The translations under genes were made by a program, and so were the position numbers. Positions 9,107 to 17,175 of a DNA stretch of 64,000 bases are shown here, one piece after another. Each line of letters starts with the position of its first letter. Position 1 is the stretch's first letter. The notes below the pieces were generated by a model. The model did not search any database. It was not told the origin of the DNA and saw only the letters and a program-made list of their open reading frames with translations. The DNA lies in assembly GCF_027214005.1 (NCBI RefSeq), contig NZ_JAPWGY010000003.1, forward strand, positions 620,001 to 684,000. Reading direction: 5' to 3'. This DNA is from Kiloniella laminariae (lineage in GTDB: Bacteria > Pseudomonadota > Alphaproteobacteria > Kiloniellales > Kiloniellaceae).

Positions 9107-10366
9107 TTATTGGCTGGCGGCTAGCTGAAACCTTGCAGGATCAAAAAGCTGTTTCAGCATTTCCGAGCTGTACCAGTTGATGAAGTTGATCACGCCAAAC
9201 TCGGCTTCCTGGGCATAGGGGCCGGGCTGGTAAGCACGGGAGTTGATACCAAGCTGGTTGTTTTCTGCCAGTTCCCGGTCCTGATGGTTTGTGGCATTCC
9301 AGACGGCGACCATCTTCTCGATGTCGTAGTCTTTGCCTTCAACCGCATCTTCGTGAACGATCCACTTGGTTGTGACCAGAGTTTCCTGTGGCCCGACCGG
9401 CATGACGCGGAAGACAATAGAATGGTCACCCATGAAGTGGTTCCAGGTATTGGGCAGATGCAAAAGGCGCATGGAACCCATATCCGGATCTTTCAGATCC
9501 CCCATCAGCTTCTGACAGGCAGGTGTGCCGTCCATGGTCATGGAGGTGGTACCGTTTGCCAGCGGCATGCGTACAGCGCGGTACTGGAGGTTATGCGGGG
9601 TCGACTCATGGGCAATGCCGAGCTGATCCCATTCCCGGGCCTTGCGGTCCACCAGCTGTTTGAATTCCGGGGTGGCTCTGGGGTCATCTGTGTTGTCGAA
9701 CTCCAGCAGGCTGTTCAGGAGTTCCGGATGAGACCCGTTGCAGTGGTAACATTCCCGGTTGTTTTCGATCACCAGCTTCCAGTTGGCTTTTTCACGAATG
9801 GTGATTTCATGAGCGATCTTGGCGCGATCCAGAGCGTGGGGCCGCAGGAAAGGTTCAACGGCCAGCTTGAAGCTGTCAAAAGCAGGCGGGTTTTCTGCAA
9901 GGCAGACGAATATCATGCCACCGGCAATGCCGATATTAGCTTTTTTCAGCGGGTAGTCGGCAGGCTTGAAGCCTTCCCCCATATTGCCGGCAAATAACAG
10001 ATTGCCATCAAGGTTATAGGTCCACTGATGATAGGGACAAACCAGTTTGGCTGTGCTGCCTTTTTCCGTCAGGCAGATTTTTGAACCACGATGGCGGCAG
10101 GTGTTGTAAATGGCATGGATCTCGTGATTGTCATCACGGACGATAACCAGCGGGTCGTCCCCAATAGAGAGTGTGAAGAAGTTGCCCGGCTTGGGGATGT
10201 CACAGACCAGGCCAGCAAAGATCCAGGATTTTCCAAACACGTGAGTCATATCGAGCTGGAAGAATTCCGGGTCATTGTAAAATTCACGGGGCAGGCTGTA
10301 ATTTTGTTTTTTGCTGCGAAGCAGATCAAACATCGTATCGTGGGCGGACATGCGCACATCTCTCAT
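9107..10366 (-). CDS. gbcA: GbcA-like Rieske monooxygenase oxygenase subunit
   Basis: Rieske non-heme iron oxygenase alpha subunit, 419 residues, closely resembling glycine betaine monooxygenase GbcA, which converts glycine betaine to dimethylglycine and formaldehyde. The Rieske 2Fe-2S ligands are in NTCRHRG and VCPYHQW (about residues 89-118). The mononuclear iron region is ENNRECYHCNGSHPEL, a motif characteristic of the GbcA group. The start at 10366 is chosen because AAGGTG lies 5 nt upstream; an ATG at 10351 is possible, and the frame extends further upstream but lacks a site. A cobalamin riboswitch precedes it. Stachydrine or carnitine demethylation are alternatives for the substrate. 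Confidence 0.87.
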   Translation of the reverse strand: MRDVRMSAHDTMFDLLRSKKQNYSLPREFYNDPEFFQLDMTHVFGKSWIFAGLVCDIPKPGNFFTLSIGDDPLVIVRDDNHEIHAIYNTCRHRGSKICLTEKGSTAKLVCPYHQWTYNLDGNLLFAGNMGEGFKPADYPLKKANIGIAGGMIFVCLAENPPAFDSFKLAVEPFLRPHALDRAKIAHEITIREKANWKLVIENNRECYHCNGSHPELLNSLLEFDNTDDPRATPEFKQLVDRKAREWDQLGIAHESTPHNLQYRAVRMPLANGTTSMTMDGTPACQKLMGDLKDPDMGSMRLLHLPNTWNHFMGDHSIVFRVMPVGPQETLVTTKWIVHEDAVEGKDYDIEKMVAVWNATNHQDRELAENNQLGINSRAYQPGPYAQEAEFGVINFINWYSSEMLKQLFDPARFQLAASQ

Positions 10367-10370
10367 TCGT

Positions 10371-10385
10371 GCACCTTGATGGTGC
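10371..10385 (-). promoter_or_regulatory. Hairpin sequestering the ribosome binding site of the Rieske gene
   Basis: On the minus strand GCACC, a five-base loop ATCAA, and GGTGC form a perfect stem. It contains the AAGGTG ribosome binding site of the ATG at 10366. It lies about 100 nt downstream of the cobalamin riboswitch and is a natural expression platform for translational repression. Confidence 0.6.
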
Positions 10386-10487
10386 GGTTGGGACTTGCAG
10401 CAGGAGACGGGACACGTTGACAGCAGAATGCTTTGGCGCAGACCAGTGTCAAATCGTTCCAATCGCCCACCGCGATTACCGACTTTT

Positions 10488-10694
10488 CTTCAGGCTGGTT
10501 TCCGGACTCGAGAGGAGGGTCTTGCGCCCTGATCCGCTTCCTTCCCAGAGATGATTCATCTCCAGTGGCTCTTGCGGATCTTGTCCTCTCCTACCGTTGC
10601 GGGGGCAGTGTCGGCATCGTGCGGGGAACGTTGCACACCGACTTCCCAATTATCCAGATGATCTCAACCGCTTGAAATGATCTGGCACCTGAAG
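10488..10694 (-). ncRNA. Cobalamin (B12) riboswitch
   Basis: Read on the minus strand, the 207 nt carry the family's conserved elements in order: AGGTGCC, GGGAA followed by CGGTG, CCCCCGCAACGGT, GCCACTGG, CTGGGAAGG and the B12-box variant GAGTCCGGAAACCAGCC. The closing stem P1 is a perfect 7-bp helix, CTTCAGG (10688-10694) with CCTGAAG (10488-10494). It faces the Rieske oxygenase gene 120 nt downstream. A further small hairpin (10461-10477, 6-bp stem) sits between the aptamer and the ribosome-binding-site hairpin. In this family ligand binding normally turns expression off. Confidence 0.93.
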
Positions 10695-10863
10695 GAGTTA
10701 TCGTTTTGTTGTTACCTGCTAGAATTTATGAGATTCCCTTGAGGGTTCATCTTGAAAAACGACGGGCTGCCCAGCGTTTGCGACAAGGTCTGTTATTGCT
10801 GTCTTCAAAGGTCGTAAGCGTGGTAAAACAGGTCGCGGTTATCCATTGTTCAGGAATTTTTTT

Positions 10864-11520
10864 ATGAAATCTCGACACCTGCCGATCTCGGCACAGCTGC
10901 AGGATTATCTGATTGAGCAGGGTGTCCGTGAAGATGATCTCTTGCGGCGCTTGCGGGCGGAAACACTGGCAATGAGATTCGGCCATATGCAGGTCAGCCC
11001 GGAACAGGGACAGTTTCTTGCTTTTCTGATCAAGATTCTGAGAGTCAGGACTGTCCTGGAAATCGGCGTTTTTACCGGCTACAGCAGCCTTTGCATGGCT
11101 CGGGCTCTGGATGATGACGGGTCGTTACTTGGTCTGGATAACCAGAAGCGCTTTACCGACATCGCCCAGCAATACTGGGCAGAAGCCGGGCAGGAGGAGA
11201 AAATTGAACTCAGGCTTTGCGACGCCCTTGCCGAGTTGGACCGATTACAGAAAAAAGGCGCGACATTCGACATGATTTTTCTGGATGCGGACAAGGAAAG
11301 GTATCCATCCTATTACGATGCCTGTCTGGAAGTTCTCAATCCGGGGGGATTGTTGGTCATTGATAATGTGCTCTGGTATGGGCATGTTGCCAATGCAACA
11401 ACGACAGAACCGATCACCTGTGCCATCCAGCAACTTAATCAGACAATTGTGTCAGACAGCCGTGTTGAAATGGTGATGTTACCCTTTGCCGATGGTATGA
11501 CACTGGTGCGCAAGCCCTGA
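10864..11520 (+). CDS. O-methyltransferase, class I SAM-dependent (CCoAOMT type)
   Basis: 218 residues, typical for the small O-methyltransferase_3 family related to catechol and caffeoyl-CoA O-methyltransferases. The SAM-binding motif EIGVFTGYSSLCMA is near residue 61 and the metal/acceptor motif IFLDADKERYPSYYD near residue 136, followed by GGLLVIDNVLW. The ATG at 10864 is preferred; a TTG at 10846 in the same frame is possible. The gene diverges from the riboswitch-controlled Rieske operon. The acceptor substrate is not readable; many bacterial members have no known substrate. Confidence 0.88.
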   Translation: MKSRHLPISAQLQDYLIEQGVREDDLLRRLRAETLAMRFGHMQVSPEQGQFLAFLIKILRVRTVLEIGVFTGYSSLCMARALDDDGSLLGLDNQKRFTDIAQQYWAEAGQEEKIELRLCDALAELDRLQKKGATFDMIFLDADKERYPSYYDACLEVLNPGGLLVIDNVLWYGHVANATTTEPITCAIQQLNQTIVSDSRVEMVMLPFADGMTLVRKP

Positions 11521-11547
11521 AATCTGCAGCTGTATTACTGAACTGTT

Positions 11548-12516
11548 CTAGGTCTCGGCAAGTTTCTTCAAAGCTTCGACAATCCGGGCAAAGGCAGCCG
11601 CCGCTCTTGGGCTGCTGTGTCTTGCCCGGAGCCAGCCATGCATTAACCCCGGTTCGACCAGGTAATCGGCTTTTGTACCTGCAGAGACCAGCTTGTTGGC
11701 ATAGTCAGGTACATCATCTGCGAGAGGATCCAGCTCGGCAGCAGTCAAAAACGCTGGAGGCAGGTTTGAAAAATCCTGAGCCTGTGCCGGGAAAAGGCGA
11801 AGGTCCTTCTTGTCCTCTTCCGTCACAGCCCGACCCAGATAATACTGAAGATAGATATCCATCTCTTCTGTTGTAAAAAGAGGGGCTTTTGCCTGTGTCT
11901 TTCGTGATTCCAGGTTTTCACTAGATAACGCTGGATAGATCAACAGCTGACCTTTCAGGTAAGCTGTTGAATCGGATGATTTGTTTGCTGCGTTTTGTGT
12001 GCGCAACAACAATGTGATCGCCGCAGCGAGGTTGGCCCCGGCGGAATCTCCGCCAACCAAAAGCCGCTTGGCATCAATAGAGAATAACTCGGGCGCGTGA
12101 AGCAGGCTTTGTAAAACAGTCCAGCTGTCGTCACAGGCTGCGGGAAAAAGGTGTTCGGGGGCCAGTCGATAATCGACAGCAATGACCTGAATATTTGCTT
12201 CCTTGGCAAGTTCTGCCGTGATGGAATCGTGGCTGTCCAGATTGCCGACAACCCAGCCGCCTCCGTGGAAATAGAGGAGGGTCGGACAGGGAGATGCCAG
12301 AGCAGCAGGACGATACACCCGGACAGGAATATCGCCCTCCAGGCCTTCAATGGCACCATTTTCGATCTGCAGTCCTTCAGGGTGCGGAGCCTGAAAATAA
12401 CGTGTCATCCGGTTATATCCTTCCCGGATGACAGAGAAGTCATTCGTCTCCGGCCCGGAAAAGCTTTCAGACTCTGAAACAAAAGTTTCCAGTTCAGGAT
12501 CCAGAATAGTTGCCAT
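11548..12516 (-). CDS. Alpha/beta hydrolase, hormone-sensitive-lipase-like esterase
   Basis: 322 residues, HSL (family IV) carboxylesterase. The oxyanion-hole motif is YFHGGGWVVGN (about residues 84-94), the nucleophile elbow is GGDSAGAN, the acid is in ELDPLADD, and the histidine is in GLMHGW near the C terminus. All catalytic residues are present, and no signal peptide is seen, so a cytoplasmic short-chain esterase is expected. It is convergent with the methyltransferase gene. Confidence 0.9.
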   Translation of the reverse strand: MATILDPELETFVSESESFSGPETNDFSVIREGYNRMTRYFQAPHPEGLQIENGAIEGLEGDIPVRVYRPAALASPCPTLLYFHGGGWVVGNLDSHDSITAELAKEANIQVIAVDYRLAPEHLFPAACDDSWTVLQSLLHAPELFSIDAKRLLVGGDSAGANLAAAITLLLRTQNAANKSSDSTAYLKGQLLIYPALSSENLESRKTQAKAPLFTTEEMDIYLQYYLGRAVTEEDKKDLRLFPAQAQDFSNLPPAFLTAAELDPLADDVPDYANKLVSAGTKADYLVEPGLMHGWLRARHSSPRAAAAFARIVEALKKLAET

Positions 12517-12535
12517 TTATATTCAGATCACCCGA

Positions 12536-12700
12536 TTAGAGAAGGCAATGTTTGGTGAAGTCAGCAGCTTCATTGGCTGACCAGTCGCCTTTGGGCTTTT
12601 CTTTCAGGGCATCGCACCATTCCTGGCTGCCAACCTCGGGAGAGCAGGCAGAAAGGGCAGTGATAAAAAGAGCTGCGAGAGCAAGCTTAAGATAGGTCAT
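12536..12700 (-). CDS. Small DUF3012-family lipoprotein, 54 residues
   Basis: A short gene coding for 54 residues with a clear lipoprotein signal: a hydrophobic stretch (YLKLALAALFITALSA) ends in the lipobox LSAC, with the acylated cysteine at residue 19. The mature part, PEVGSQEWCDALKEKPKGDW then KHC, matches the DUF3012 family, including its two conserved cysteines. GGGGA lies 9-13 nt before the ATG. Its function is unknown; it should be anchored in the envelope. It lies 19 nt after the esterase start on the same strand, so the two may share a transcript. Confidence 0.85.
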   Translation of the reverse strand: MTYLKLALAALFITALSACSPEVGSQEWCDALKEKPKGDWSANEAADFTKHCLL

Positions 12701-12883
12701 GGAATTTTCCCCGAAGAAATGATTTCTGATTAAGGAGGGTGGTGGTGAGAATACTACGATAGTCCGCCGGGGGGCTCAATACCACTTCGGGGTAATACCT
12801 ATTTGATGCGACTGCTTCAGGTTGTTTTGCTCTTGGCTGTAAAGGAATCTTTTCTCAGTCGGGGCTTGTGATAATCTGACCGG

Positions 12884-15800
12884 ATGGGAACAGCAAAAGC
12901 ACGGACACATAAAGCGGTACTCTTCTGTAAACGCGCCTTTATCTGGGGCGTTTTGGGGGTGATTCTCTGTGGGGGAGCGCTGGTTGTCTTTCGTGTGCCT
13001 CTGGTGCAATGGGGGCTGGAGCAGGTGGCTCTGCAGGCGAAAGTTCCCGCTTTTTCAGTTCGTGTTACAGATATAGATTTTGATCGTGTGGCAGTGGAAA
13101 ATATCTCTGTGGGGAAGGCGGAAGAGTTTTCGCTCAAAAGCCTTGTGATGGAGTTTGATCTGCTGGACTTGTGGCGCGGAGGAACTCTGCGGCTGGTGAC
13201 GGAGGGGTTACGCCTTAACCTTGACCTGACGGGAAAACAGCCTCTTTTGGGGTCGCTGGCCTCCTTGTTTGTGACAGCGGAAAATCCGGAAGCTGCAACG
13301 CGTATTTCTCTGCCCTTTCAGCCAGAAGTGCACCTGAGTGACGGAGCACTGCAAATCCTTTCACAGCAGGGTCTGGTAACCATGCCTTTTGCCGCAGAGT
13401 TTGTTGGAACCACGGCACAAGACCTTCAGGGCTGGCTGAATTTTCTGGGGGGGGATTTTGCCGGACATCAACCGGAACGGTTGGATCTGGGTATGATCTT
13501 TTCTTCCTCGGATCTTCAGGTGGATTGGGATGTTTCCTGGCGAGAACTGGGGCTTCAGGGCGAGGGAGCTGCTGCTCTCTTTCTTGATGTGCCCGGGCAT
13601 AATACAGCGGGTGCCAGCTGGAATATCAGTGGAAATCTGATGGGGGAAATACCGCTTGCTCTGTTCGCAGAGGCAATTCCGGAAAGTGGCAAGATCCGCT
13701 CTGCATCTGCAACGGTTGAAATGGATGGTGAGGGCGTTATTCCGATCAGCGGTGAGCAGCCGCAACAGTGGCAGGAAGCGATAGTCCCGCTTCTGGAGGG
13801 AATAGAGCGGGCGCGTGCTTCTTTGGCTGCACGGGTTCAAACCAGGGTTCAGTTGAAAGAAGGCGGGCTTTTGCTCGGGGATATGCCGCTTGTGTTTACA
13901 GCTGACCGGAAGCACTTCCAGATCGGGCTGTCGCAAAGGGCCTCGTTTGATTTTTCTGATTTTGCAAAGATGCCTTTATCTCCTGAGGTCAGGGATATTT
14001 TAGGCGCCAAGGCCAGAGTGGAAATCAGAAAAGAAGATACGCTCTTGCTGGTGCCGCTTCGGGGTGAGGGGCAAAGTATAGGGCATTTTTCCGGAAGATT
14101 TATCGGGCGGGATGGTTTTTCTCTCGGTTTTCAGGCGGACGGGGCCGGGAGATATAGCCTTGCAGAACGTGAGCTGGTTGACCCCTCCGCTGAAATCGAG
14201 ATTACGGGGGATGCGTTTTCAATAGCAAGAGCTGGTGGTGGAAAGATAAACGGGCGAGGGTTAAAGGTGAAGCTTTCTGCTGCCCCGACAGATGCAATCG
14301 AAGGGGATAGCAATAATGAATGGCAGGGAAAATGGCAGATAGCGCTTGCGGGAGGCGAATTCCGGGAGCCAAAGGCGCGAGCCAGCCTGTCCAGACTGGC
14401 GCTTGAGGGCGATTATGTTTTTGGACCTGAACTGTCCTTTTCAGAAACCCGCGGGAGTTTGCTGTTTGATACTTTCGTTCTGTCTGATCTGGTCGAGTTA
14501 CAAAAGCCTGCGCGTGTGGATCTGCAGGACCTTTCGCTTTCTCTCGATCTTCAGGCGAGGCCAGATGCCTCCTTGCGGTTCCCCAGTGTCTTGGTATCTG
14601 CTGCGATAAAGGATCTTGGCTTGAAGGTACTTGCCGATCCGCAGGAAGTCGTACTGTCAGGAATTGGACTGAAGCTTCAGGGGGATGTAACTGGACAGTG
14701 GGTCGCAATGTTTTCCAGTAAAGAAGTCACTGCGCCTGTACTGCAGGCGCAGATCAGAAATCTGCAGGGGCAGATGTCGACAGATCTGTCCTCTGGTGAT
14801 CCCAGCCGAGAGACTGGATCGCAGAATCTTGAGGAATTGCCATTTTCGGCAGAGGTGTCCGGGGGGCTTGAGAGTCTGGACCCGGATAGATATTTCCCAT
14901 CCCTGGTATTCAGGGGCGGAAGCAGAGGCAATCTGAAAAATCTGAACATTTCGGGCTCCGTGGCGTTGAACGAAGGGGCGACACTGTTAAATGCTACCGG
15001 CGCGTTCTCGCCAGATACCGGAGACGGAGAATTCGACCTGACAGTGCCCAAATTACTTCTGCTTGAAGGAGGTCTGCAGCCTGAAACCTTTTCTCCCTTG
15101 CTCTCGGGTATCCGCGTTAATGATGGCAGTGTTAACGGGCAGGCCAATATCCGGATTTCCGGGGGTGTCCCCGACGGTGAGGGCTATCTGAACCTCGATC
15201 TGGCAGATAGCCTGGTGAACGGGTTTCCCATGAAAGGTTTTGAAGGGCGGTTTTTCTTTCATGGAATTTATACGCCGAGTTTGCCGCCCGGTCAGAGCAT
15301 CCGGGTTGCCGAAATCGATGCCGGGGTGCCTGTGACCAACGTTGAGATGTTGTGGGGGGCCTTTCTCGAGGAAGGGGAGCCGATTGTTGAGTTGAGAAAA
15401 ACCGGACTTGAGATTTCGGGGGGAGTACTGGCCCTGTCTCCTGGAAAAATTCCTGTAACAGGAGAACGCCAGAACCTTGAGTTACTGATTGAATCTCTTG
15501 ATGTGAAGGAGCTGTTTGAACTGATCGGTCAGGACAACCTTGGGGGGACTGGACGCTTGTCAGGAAGTATTCCAATGATCATTGAGGGTGAAGATATCGC
15601 TGTCGGCCCGGGGCATCTTGCAACAGATGGTCCCGGTGTCCTGAATATCAGATCAGAGATAATTGCCGATGCCCTGTCTTCTGGGGGGGAGCAGGTTGAA
15701 CTGCTGGTCGAAGCCCTGAAAGATTTCCACTATAGCGAACTCACTCTTGATATCGAGAAACCTTTCAATGGGGCCAGTGAGGTAAGACTTGGGATCAGTG

Positions 15801-15943
15801 GGGCCAATGAGAACGTGCTTGATGGCCATCCCTTCCGGATAAATGTTAATCTGGAAACCAGGATCGAGCCTTTGCTTGCGGCGCTGTTACAAGGGCAGAA
15901 AATTTCCCAGGGACTGGTTTCCGGCTTTTTCAAACGTCCCTGA
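12884..15943 (+). CDS. ydbH: YdbH-family AsmA-like envelope protein
   Basis: 1019 residues. One N-terminal membrane anchor (AFIWGVLGVILCGGALVVF, about residues 18-36) precedes a long, beta-rich periplasmic region with the repeating amphipathic pattern of AsmA-like (YdbH/TamB/YhdP) proteins and the C-terminal YdbH domain. In E. coli YdbH works with the outer-membrane lipoprotein YnbE and the periplasmic protein YdbL as an intermembrane bridge for phospholipid movement. The same trio is encoded here in the same order, which makes the assignment firm. The start is the first ATG of the frame; no strong ribosome binding site is visible. Confidence 0.88.
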   Translation: MGTAKARTHKAVLFCKRAFIWGVLGVILCGGALVVFRVPLVQWGLEQVALQAKVPAFSVRVTDIDFDRVAVENISVGKAEEFSLKSLVMEFDLLDLWRGGTLRLVTEGLRLNLDLTGKQPLLGSLASLFVTAENPEAATRISLPFQPEVHLSDGALQILSQQGLVTMPFAAEFVGTTAQDLQGWLNFLGGDFAGHQPERLDLGMIFSSSDLQVDWDVSWRELGLQGEGAAALFLDVPGHNTAGASWNISGNLMGEIPLALFAEAIPESGKIRSASATVEMDGEGVIPISGEQPQQWQEAIVPLLEGIERARASLAARVQTRVQLKEGGLLLGDMPLVFTADRKHFQIGLSQRASFDFSDFAKMPLSPEVRDILGAKARVEIRKEDTLLLVPLRGEGQSIGHFSGRFIGRDGFSLGFQADGAGRYSLAERELVDPSAEIEITGDAFSIARAGGGKINGRGLKVKLSAAPTDAIEGDSNNEWQGKWQIALAGGEFREPKARASLSRLALEGDYVFGPELSFSETRGSLLFDTFVLSDLVELQKPARVDLQDLSLSLDLQARPDASLRFPSVLVSAAIKDLGLKVLADPQEVVLSGIGLKLQGDVTGQWVAMFSSKEVTAPVLQAQIRNLQGQMSTDLSSGDPSRETGSQNLEELPFSAEVSGGLESLDPDRYFPSLVFRGGSRGNLKNLNISGSVALNEGATLLNATGAFSPDTGDGEFDLTVPKLLLLEGGLQPETFSPLLSGIRVNDGSVNGQANIRISGGVPDGEGYLNLDLADSLVNGFPMKGFEGRFFFHGIYTPSLPPGQSIRVAEIDAGVPVTNVEMLWGAFLEEGEPIVELRKTGLEISGGVLALSPGKIPVTGERQNLELLIESLDVKELFELIGQDNLGGTGRLSGSIPMIIEGEDIAVGPGHLATDGPGVLNIRSEIIADALSSGGEQVELLVEALKDFHYSELTLDIEKPFNGASEVRLGISGANENVLDGHPFRINVNLETRIEPLLAALLQGQKISQGLVSGFFKRP

Positions 15944-16057
15944 TCTAGTTGATGTTTTGCCAGAAGATTTGCGCAAACATACAAATGCCTTTCCCTTGCC
16001 ATATTTGAACGCCTATTCTTCTGTCAGAACGTTTTAGTCTGAACAGAGGATACAGCC

Positions 16058-16270
16058 TTGGTCTGCCTTCAGAGAGATATTTTTCACAAGCGTTATCTGC
16101 TTTTGTGCGCGATGGTAGTAGCCATACAGGCCTGTACCCCGACGGTTCAGGTGGCGGCACCAAAAGAGCCGATCACCATAAACCTCAACATCAAGCTTGA
16201 TGCAGATGTCAGGGTTCGTCTGGAAGAAAAGGCGAAAGAAGATATCAACAACAATCCGAATCTGTTCTAG
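16058..16270 (+). CDS. ynbE: YnbE-like outer-membrane lipoprotein
   Basis: 70 residues. A signal segment ends in the lipobox IQAC with the lipidated cysteine at residue 26. The mature part reads CTPTVQVAAPKEPITINLNI, the hallmark of the YnbE family, and ends in a helical ARVRLEE-type tail (DVRVRLEEKAKEDI). YnbE oligomerises and bridges to the C terminus of YdbH. The start is a TTG at 16058 with GAGGA 8 nt upstream; a later ATG at residue 19 would destroy the signal peptide. Confidence 0.85.
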   Translation: MVCLQRDIFHKRYLLLCAMVVAIQACTPTVQVAAPKEPITINLNIKLDADVRVRLEEKAKEDINNNPNLF

Positions 16271-16293
16271 GTTGTGGCGCAGGAGATATAGAT

Positions 16294-16629
16294 ATGGTTC
16301 TACACGGCATGAAAATGTTGAGAGTTTTACTCGTTGCTTTGGCCTTCACATCAATCAGCGCAGCTTCCTGGGCACAGGATCTTGATGCCTTGCGCAGCAG
16401 CGGCGCGGTGGGCGAACGCTATGATGGTCTGGCTGTTGCCCGGGATGCTTCAGCGGCAAGCTTTGTCGCTTCGGTAAATGCCCAGCGGTCCAAGATCTAT
16501 CAGGAACGGGCTGCGAAAGAAGGTGTCCCTGCCGAGCAGGTCGGGATGGTTTATGGCAAGGAGATCAGAGGTAAAGCCCCTGCTGGAACCTGGTTCCTGT
16601 TGCAGGATGGTTCCTGGGCTCAAAAATAG
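16294..16629 (+). CDS. ydbL: YdbL-like DUF1318 periplasmic protein
   Basis: 111 residues with a cleavable signal peptide (hydrophobic core LRVLLVALAFTSISA, probable cleavage after SWA). The mature domain (DALRSSGAVGERYDG, then VNAQRSKIYQERA) matches DUF1318/YdbL, proposed to act as a chaperone-like factor for the YdbH-YnbE bridge. AGGAGA lies 7 nt before the ATG at 16294. It is the last gene of the ydbH-ynbE-ydbL operon and is followed by a strong terminator. Confidence 0.9.
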   Translation: MVLHGMKMLRVLLVALAFTSISAASWAQDLDALRSSGAVGERYDGLAVARDASAASFVASVNAQRSKIYQERAAKEGVPAEQVGMVYGKEIRGKAPAGTWFLLQDGSWAQK

Positions 16630-16690
16630 TCAGGCCAAGAGGTTGCTGGCATAACCATATGCCCGGAACTGTCCGCTGTGAATAAATTCA

Positions 16691-16720
16691 AAAGGCCCCG
16701 TTGATTGACGGGGCCTTTTT
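16691..16720 (+). terminator. Intrinsic terminator of the ydbH operon
   Basis: AAGGCCCCG pairs with CGGGGCCTT across an 8-nt loop and is followed by a T run. Confidence 0.9.
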
Positions 16721-17175
16721 TATGATTTGCAGATCCGACTGTGTAATGCTGCGGTGCAGTATTAATTTGTGCCGTTTTTTCATATATATTTCTACATTAA
16801 AGAACTGGTGGAACTTATACTTTATTGCTGTCAGCCAGTATTTTGATTCTGTCTAATATTTAAAAAAACCTGTCGTTCATGGCGCATAGCTTTCCATTTT
16901 TTTCGGCCTAAATGAATTAGAAGAGGTCATTTTAACTGAACTTTGAAGACATAATGGAACAGGTAATTGGTAAAATGCCTGTATTTACCATCATTAATTC
17001 TAAGGTTAAGTATAAGTAGCCTCTTTAATAGAAATAAATACACCTTCCCGGGTTTTATTTGTCCCTCCTGCTTTTGCAGGAAAGTTCGGGAGAACAGAAG
17101 AGTTAAGCGCAGACGACGGACATGTCCAACTGCACTCTCTGTCTGGGTGTGATAACGGCAGTGAGGATTAACGCA
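16721..17175 (+). other. AT-rich intergenic region and leader upstream of mtkA
   Basis: No gene is supported in these 455 nt; frames on both strands lack ribosome binding sites and family features. The last 130 nt can fold: CCTGC-TTTT-GCAGG (17067-17080) is enclosed by CTTCCCG (about 17044-17050) and CGGGAG (about 17088-17093). This may be an mRNA leader structure. No known riboswitch motif was recognised. Confidence 0.4.

Noticed and set aside
16721-17175. Riboswitch in the mtkA leader
   Set aside because: A nested hairpin is visible, but none of the known glycine, SAM, THF or cobalamin core motifs is present.
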